Assembly: GCF_910592395.1 (NCBI RefSeq) | Contig: NC_088309.1 | Span: 19,720,599-19,784,598, forward strand | DNA length: 64,000 nucleotides | Direction: 5' to 3' | Source of the DNA: Lineus longissimus | Taxonomy: Eukaryota; Nemertea; Pilidiophora; Heteronemertea; Lineidae | Shown here: positions 60,133 to 64,000 of the stretch, piece by piece | Layout of the letters: each line of letters begins with the position of its first letter | Numbering within the stretch: position 1 is the first letter of the stretch | The notes under the pieces: generated by a model | The model's database searches: none | Told to the model about the DNA's origin: nothing | What the model saw: the letters and a program-made list of their open reading frames with translations, nothing else | Translations under genes and position numbers: made by a program

Positions 60133-60238
60133 GAGATGATGCTTAATGCCAGGAAGAACACAGCAGATTAGTAAATATCATTACTTTTGAGATGGTGCCT
60201 AATGCCAGAAAAAACAGAGCAGTTAAAAAAATATTACC
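60133..60238. repeat. 56-bp tandem duplication
   Basis: Units start GAGATGATGCTTAATGCCAG (60133) and GAGATGGTGCCTAATGCCAG (60189), each followed by AA(G/A)AACA(C/G)AGCAG. Confidence 0.85.
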
Positions 60239-60239
60239 G

Positions 60240-60420
60240 GTTCATTAGATGTACCGAGGATAAAGGTTTTGGGATGATCAAGCCCTTAGTTCAGGAAAAT
60301 CATCCCTATTCTGTGTTTTTGCTTTCGGCCATCTGGTGGCCAAGCCAATGATTGGACCAGATCAAAATCATATATCGGTGATTTGGTGCACACATTTTCT
60401 GTGTGTAAATAAAATCCTGT
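60240..60420 (+). mobile_element. Old relic of the hairpin-tailed repeat family (internal unit)
   Basis: 'TTAGATGTACC', 'TGATCAAGCCCTTAG', then 'TTTCGGCCATCTGGTGGCCAA' and 'GATTGGACCAGATC' follow the order of the ~300-bp internal units of copies A-C (TTAGATGTACCCATGATATC, then CCCCCTGGTGGTCAAG, then ATATTGGACCAAAC). Strong divergence shows an old insertion, so the family has a long history in this genome. Confidence 0.5.
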
Positions 60421-61058
60421 ACTGCTTTAATTAAACAGAGAATACTAATTTTCAACTTAACAACAACTTTTCAGATATTCATCAAACAGATAACCAAATC
60501 TTATTATCAGTAATATCCAGAATTAATAAAGACTATGGTATTGTCATCAAAATACAGATGAAATCAATTAAAACTTTCATCCCGCTTGAATAGGACAATC
60601 CTCTGAAGACAATTTTATCGATTAAATTGCGAATGAACAAGATATTACCCGGCAAATGTTATGATATGGTTGTGATACGGTGACATCAATAAATAATTTC
60701 AGGAATTAGATATCTGATGGATCATACATAAGATGGTAGAGTGGGTAACAGATTTCAACTTAGATATCAAGGTAGCTAAGTTAGAGTATTAGCTGAACCC
60801 TAAAATGTCAGGTAACACAAATAGATTGAATGATAAACAAACTTTTAAGCATCAAAGTATTGGTTGACGAACAAGATGAACTTTGGTCAGTGGGGAGACT
60901 AGAAAGAGGATTAGGACTACGATAATGAGTGAGCTGAAGTATTGACATGATGCTTCAACATCTGAGGGAACTGGGTGTGCTCTGGCAGGGAGCATCGACA
61001 ACTGATGGTGAGAGGAATGAAGGCCAGAGCAGCAGCCAGTGCCACTACTCTTTTTTAG

Positions 61059-61200
61059 TAATAATAATAATAATAAATAATAATAATAATAAATATAATA
61101 ATAATAAATAAATATATTATTATATCATGATAAAGGCCATCGGCCCCTTACAATTTTTACAAAATGATATTGATTTTATATAATATAGAATTCAAGACAA
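61059..61200 (-). mobile_element. (TAA)n tract with adjoining probable retroelement 3' end
   Basis: An interrupted TAA microsatellite (61059-61124) is followed by 'AAAGGCCATCGGCCCCTTAC'. On the minus strand this reads GTAAGGGGCCGATGGCCTTT and then an (ATT)n tail, the arrangement expected for the 3' end of a SINE or LINE inserted in minus orientation. GGCCATCGGCC is a small foldback. No coding part is visible. Confidence 0.42.
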
Positions 61201-61988
61201 CACAATACAATACACATCAGAAATCTATTCTTTTAGTTCTACTTTTATACAGAAAAGAGTATTAAGAGCTGAAAGGTTAAAGGTGAAATGAACCAAATTG
61301 TCAGAATCTGGGACTTGTTTCTTTGGTTCAAGGCCCAATGAAAGCACTTGCAGTGGTGAAAAATTGCACTTTCAGGTCAAATAAACTTCCAATTATGCAT
61401 GATGTCTGACATTATGCAACACTTCTTTGTACCATGACTGAAAGTTTATTGAACCTCAAAATGCTATATTTTGCCACTGCGAGCACTGTCACCTTGCCTT
61501 TAACCAAAGTAGACAGTCCTGTATAGAATGTCCAATGCGTGTACTGTTGAGCAAAAACTACTGACACGGTGCTGCGAAAGGAATAGTATCACAATTCTAC
61601 TGTTAGTTACAAACAGAAAGCTACAGGGCCTTTTGTTTTCCACAAATTAGCTTCCAGATTTTTGGTTCCTTCTGACCCTTATGTTCGTAATAAGACCCTT
61701 AACGGAATCCAGATACTGGTAAACCGATAGCATGCATATATGATTGCCATAGCTAGATTACTCTAAATAGTGATACCCGATACCACAATAATGCGACGAT
61801 CTGAAAGCCATACAAGATCAGCTAATCAGTACGATTGGACCTTTACGTCAGATCAAGTATAAACAGCAGCATTTCAAAAAAGGAAACAATTTCAAAAGAT
61901 TGACAACAAAAGGGCCTTGGCTTAGGCTTATATGAATGGAAGCAGAATACCAGTTTTTATGCCTTTTACCAGAAACAGATATTTTTCG

Positions 61989-62540
61989 CTATCTGATTCT
62001 GTTTTTATGTTTTGCAGGGTGATATGTGCACCTAAAGAGGCGACCAAATCTGTCTTGCACAACACCAAAAGATACTGGCTTCAAAAAGGGGAAAGGTGAC
62101 CTTATATGATGATCGTGTATGGCTACAAATGGCAATATCAGTTGCAAGGTCATGAGAGAAAAACATTCTGCAGACGACAGAGATGTTTTTTTTAGTTGCA
62201 GAAAGTTGTGCAGGCCCTCGAGGGAGTCTGGTTCCAAGCAACCCTGATTGTCAACTGAGTTCACCGATTCAGCCACAATCTGTACAAAGGTTGGCGTGAT
62301 TGGTAGCGCTCTCAGTGCATAGTTCTGAAATTTGCTCTGTTTCAGGGTGCTGGAGGGAGGTGATATAGAAACACATGAAAACAAAGTGTGCAAAGATAAA
62401 GGTTCATAGCCCCAACGGTTTTGAAATGTGTCGTGCTGACGGTCCATGGATGACAGACAGACTGACGACACGTGATTGTAAAAGCTTGCCGAGCTTACAA
62501 ATATACAAATTGGGTTTAAATCACTGATAATACTCATCAA
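61989..62540 (-). other. Longest non-repetitive open frame (183 codons), unidentified
   Basis: The frame starts MMSIISDLNPICIF and includes ALPITPTFVQIVAESVNSV, LEPDSLEGLHNFLQLKK and FGVVQDRFGRLF. Roughly the first quarter overlaps a relic of the interspersed repeat (62395-62510), so at least part is mobile-element sequence. The frame is longer than expected by chance. I recognise no domain. A cellular exon is less likely than a decayed repeat-encoded frame. Confidence 0.3.
62395..62515 (+). mobile_element. Diverged relative of the hairpin-tailed repeat, alternative 3' end
   Basis: 'CATAGCCCCAACGGTTTTGAAA' followed by a GACAGACAGACTGACGACACG tail (quoted core: GACTGACGACACG) matches the order AGCTCTAACAGTTACGAAACG then GACGACGG of copies A-C. 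The end here is TAAAAGCTTGCCGAGCTTAC, with the AGCTC-type stem changed or lost. Confidence 0.5.
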
Positions 62541-63553
62541 TATTGTTCAAATTGGCAATGTTCTGTCTTAATTGCTCTTGACATGCAAGTACTAGAAGTA
62601 CAGAGTTCATCATTCAATACTGCCTGTGGCATCATGACATTTCCCTGACACACCTGCTTGACCTTCTCAGCCAATTAACGTACGCAATATACTTGGGGGG
62701 GGGGGGAGCTGTAGTGATGAATGTTAGCCCATATTTGATATCAGCCTGTATGAGGAGTCTCGTTTTTGTGACGCAAACTCAGCTTCACCAAAATACTCTT
62801 TTTAAAAGGAACCACACAAACAGGCGATATCAACAAAATTGCTTTGGCTCATCTGTCACTTGTTTGGCATTAGAGATTTCCCATTGACAGGCAAGCAGAC
62901 GGCCCCTGATCTCCTTACTTGATTACTCCTTGTCTTGCTTCAGAGGCATCTGCACTGTCGTTGACAGGCATCTCCTTCTCTTGTCAATTTGGCCAAATGT
63001 TCATAATTGGTGTTCACATACTACTTATGTAGTGGTGCCAAGAAACCACCCAAGTCCCACAGATACTGACAATAACATGCAACTGCTGGTTATGTGTCTT
63101 CCGGGTCACACGAACAGGACCCCTTGCCTCAGAGATCCCGTGTTTGAGCAGAGTTATCTCAATCTCCAGCTTCGTGGGTTTCTGTACATTAAGTAAATGG
63201 ATCAGTTGGCGTAATTGGCAATGATGTGACCGCTGGAATTCGGGGATTTGTCAGTATAAGAGATTGGCGTGACGGATAAGTGAAATGTACATGATGAGAC
63301 TTTGTGGGTTATCAACATGGTCCCGTAAGTATCAATCATCCTGATAATGTTTGCCAAGTCATGCCAAGCACTAGAAGTTGATTGATTGTAATTGTTGCTA
63401 TTCTAAAGACAGCCAGTTGCGCCGGGAAGTTTATAGTTTCAAACAAATATAATTGGTCCTTGAATGATTTCATCCAGATGCTTAAAATAACCTGATAACC
63501 ATATTTAACCAGTGTTCCAAAGGTTATCTCTTTGGTCCTAACTTACTGCCAAG

Positions 63554-63664
63554 CAACGAATTTCTCATGCAAGCTGAGCGGCAAAACAACCGCCTCTTGC
63601 TTCTTGGAATTGGCCGGTATATCTTGCAGCCTCTCTTTCCTCCATCATGTTTCTCCTCACTCAG
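63554..63664 (+). CDS. Candidate exon with two open frames, unidentified
   Basis: An acceptor-like CTAACTTACTGCCAAG and a donor, CACTCAG|GTATGA, enclose 111 nt. One frame reads NFSCKLSGKTTASCFLELAG. The other, which continues into a 76-codon frame (63567-63797), reads NNRLLLLGIGRYILQPLFPP. Neither is recognised. Confidence 0.2.
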
Positions 63665-63928
63665 GTATGATCACCATTCAGAACAGGAACCATTAGACAA
63701 TTGTAGTGGGCATCAGCGGCCATTTGTCACCCATCAGGAAATAGCCGCCTTTCAGCCGATGATTTATGGAGGAACCATTCAATTACTTGCAAGCTAATCA
63801 ACACATAATCCTGACATATGGCAATAGTCAGATGCATAATCATGAGTCGTTCAGGGCTCGTTAAAGCTCGTCACAAGTCCATTATGTCGTCCCTAATTCC
63901 TCTGACAAGTACATTATTCTGAGATGCT

Positions 63929-63948
63929 GGGGGGGGGGGGGGGGGGGG
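63929..63948. repeat. G20 homopolymer
   Basis: Twenty consecutive G residues, the longest G tract in the window and a potential G-quadruplex or assembly-fragile site. Confidence 0.9.
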
Positions 63949-64000
63949 TATAGTGGTAGTATCAAGCTTGCTCAAAATCTTCTTTTTAAATACATTTCTT

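Overview
This window looks like AT-rich nuclear DNA from an animal. It has no prokaryotic gene organisation: open frames are short and scattered on both strands, with no operons, rRNA or functional tRNA gene. It is dense in minisatellites, microsatellites, tRNA-derived SINE heads and one young interspersed repeat family ending in a hairpin followed by A residues. From memory, repeats with a tail of GACGACGGACG type followed by a GCTCACC/GGTGAGC hairpin are common in marine invertebrates, particularly lophotrochozoans. The host assignment is an impression only. No complete gene and no recognisable conserved protein domain could be identified, so every coding call is an exon-level prediction from frame and splice-site shape.

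Layout. 1-9.2 kb: a diverged 212-bp direct duplication (298-509, 633-847), regions open on both strands (2679-3080, 3833-4123) and short minisatellites. 10-23 kb: a 41-bp minisatellite, a 17-bp perfect hairpin, an 18-bp minisatellite and a candidate plus-strand exon at 22671-22803. 24-32.3 kb is the most gene-like part. A CpG-enriched promoter-like patch (about 28204-28560) carries five TAATCC sites and a CTCGCGAG palindrome. It lies just upstream of a minus-strand start exon (28049-28203) that ends in a strong splice donor. Further candidate exons lie at 24486-24637 (+), 30942-31111 (+) and 32119-32266 (-).

32.5-39.5 kb: 61-bp, 72-bp and 52-62-bp tandem arrays, a relic of the interspersed repeat, and two candidate plus-strand exons. 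40.9-51.2 kb: three young copies of the interspersed family (40900-41646, 43025-44139, 49967-51160), plus tRNA-like SINE heads. 51.9-64 kb: 180-230-bp tandem arrays, a cluster of SINE remnants (56.9-57.7 kb), repeat relics, and the longest open frame (61989-62540, minus).

The unexplained signals most worth following are the promoter with its TAATCC cluster, and the repeat family. That family has about 300-bp internal units, each carrying nuclear-receptor-type half-sites, and its diverged relatives appear to have different 3' ends.
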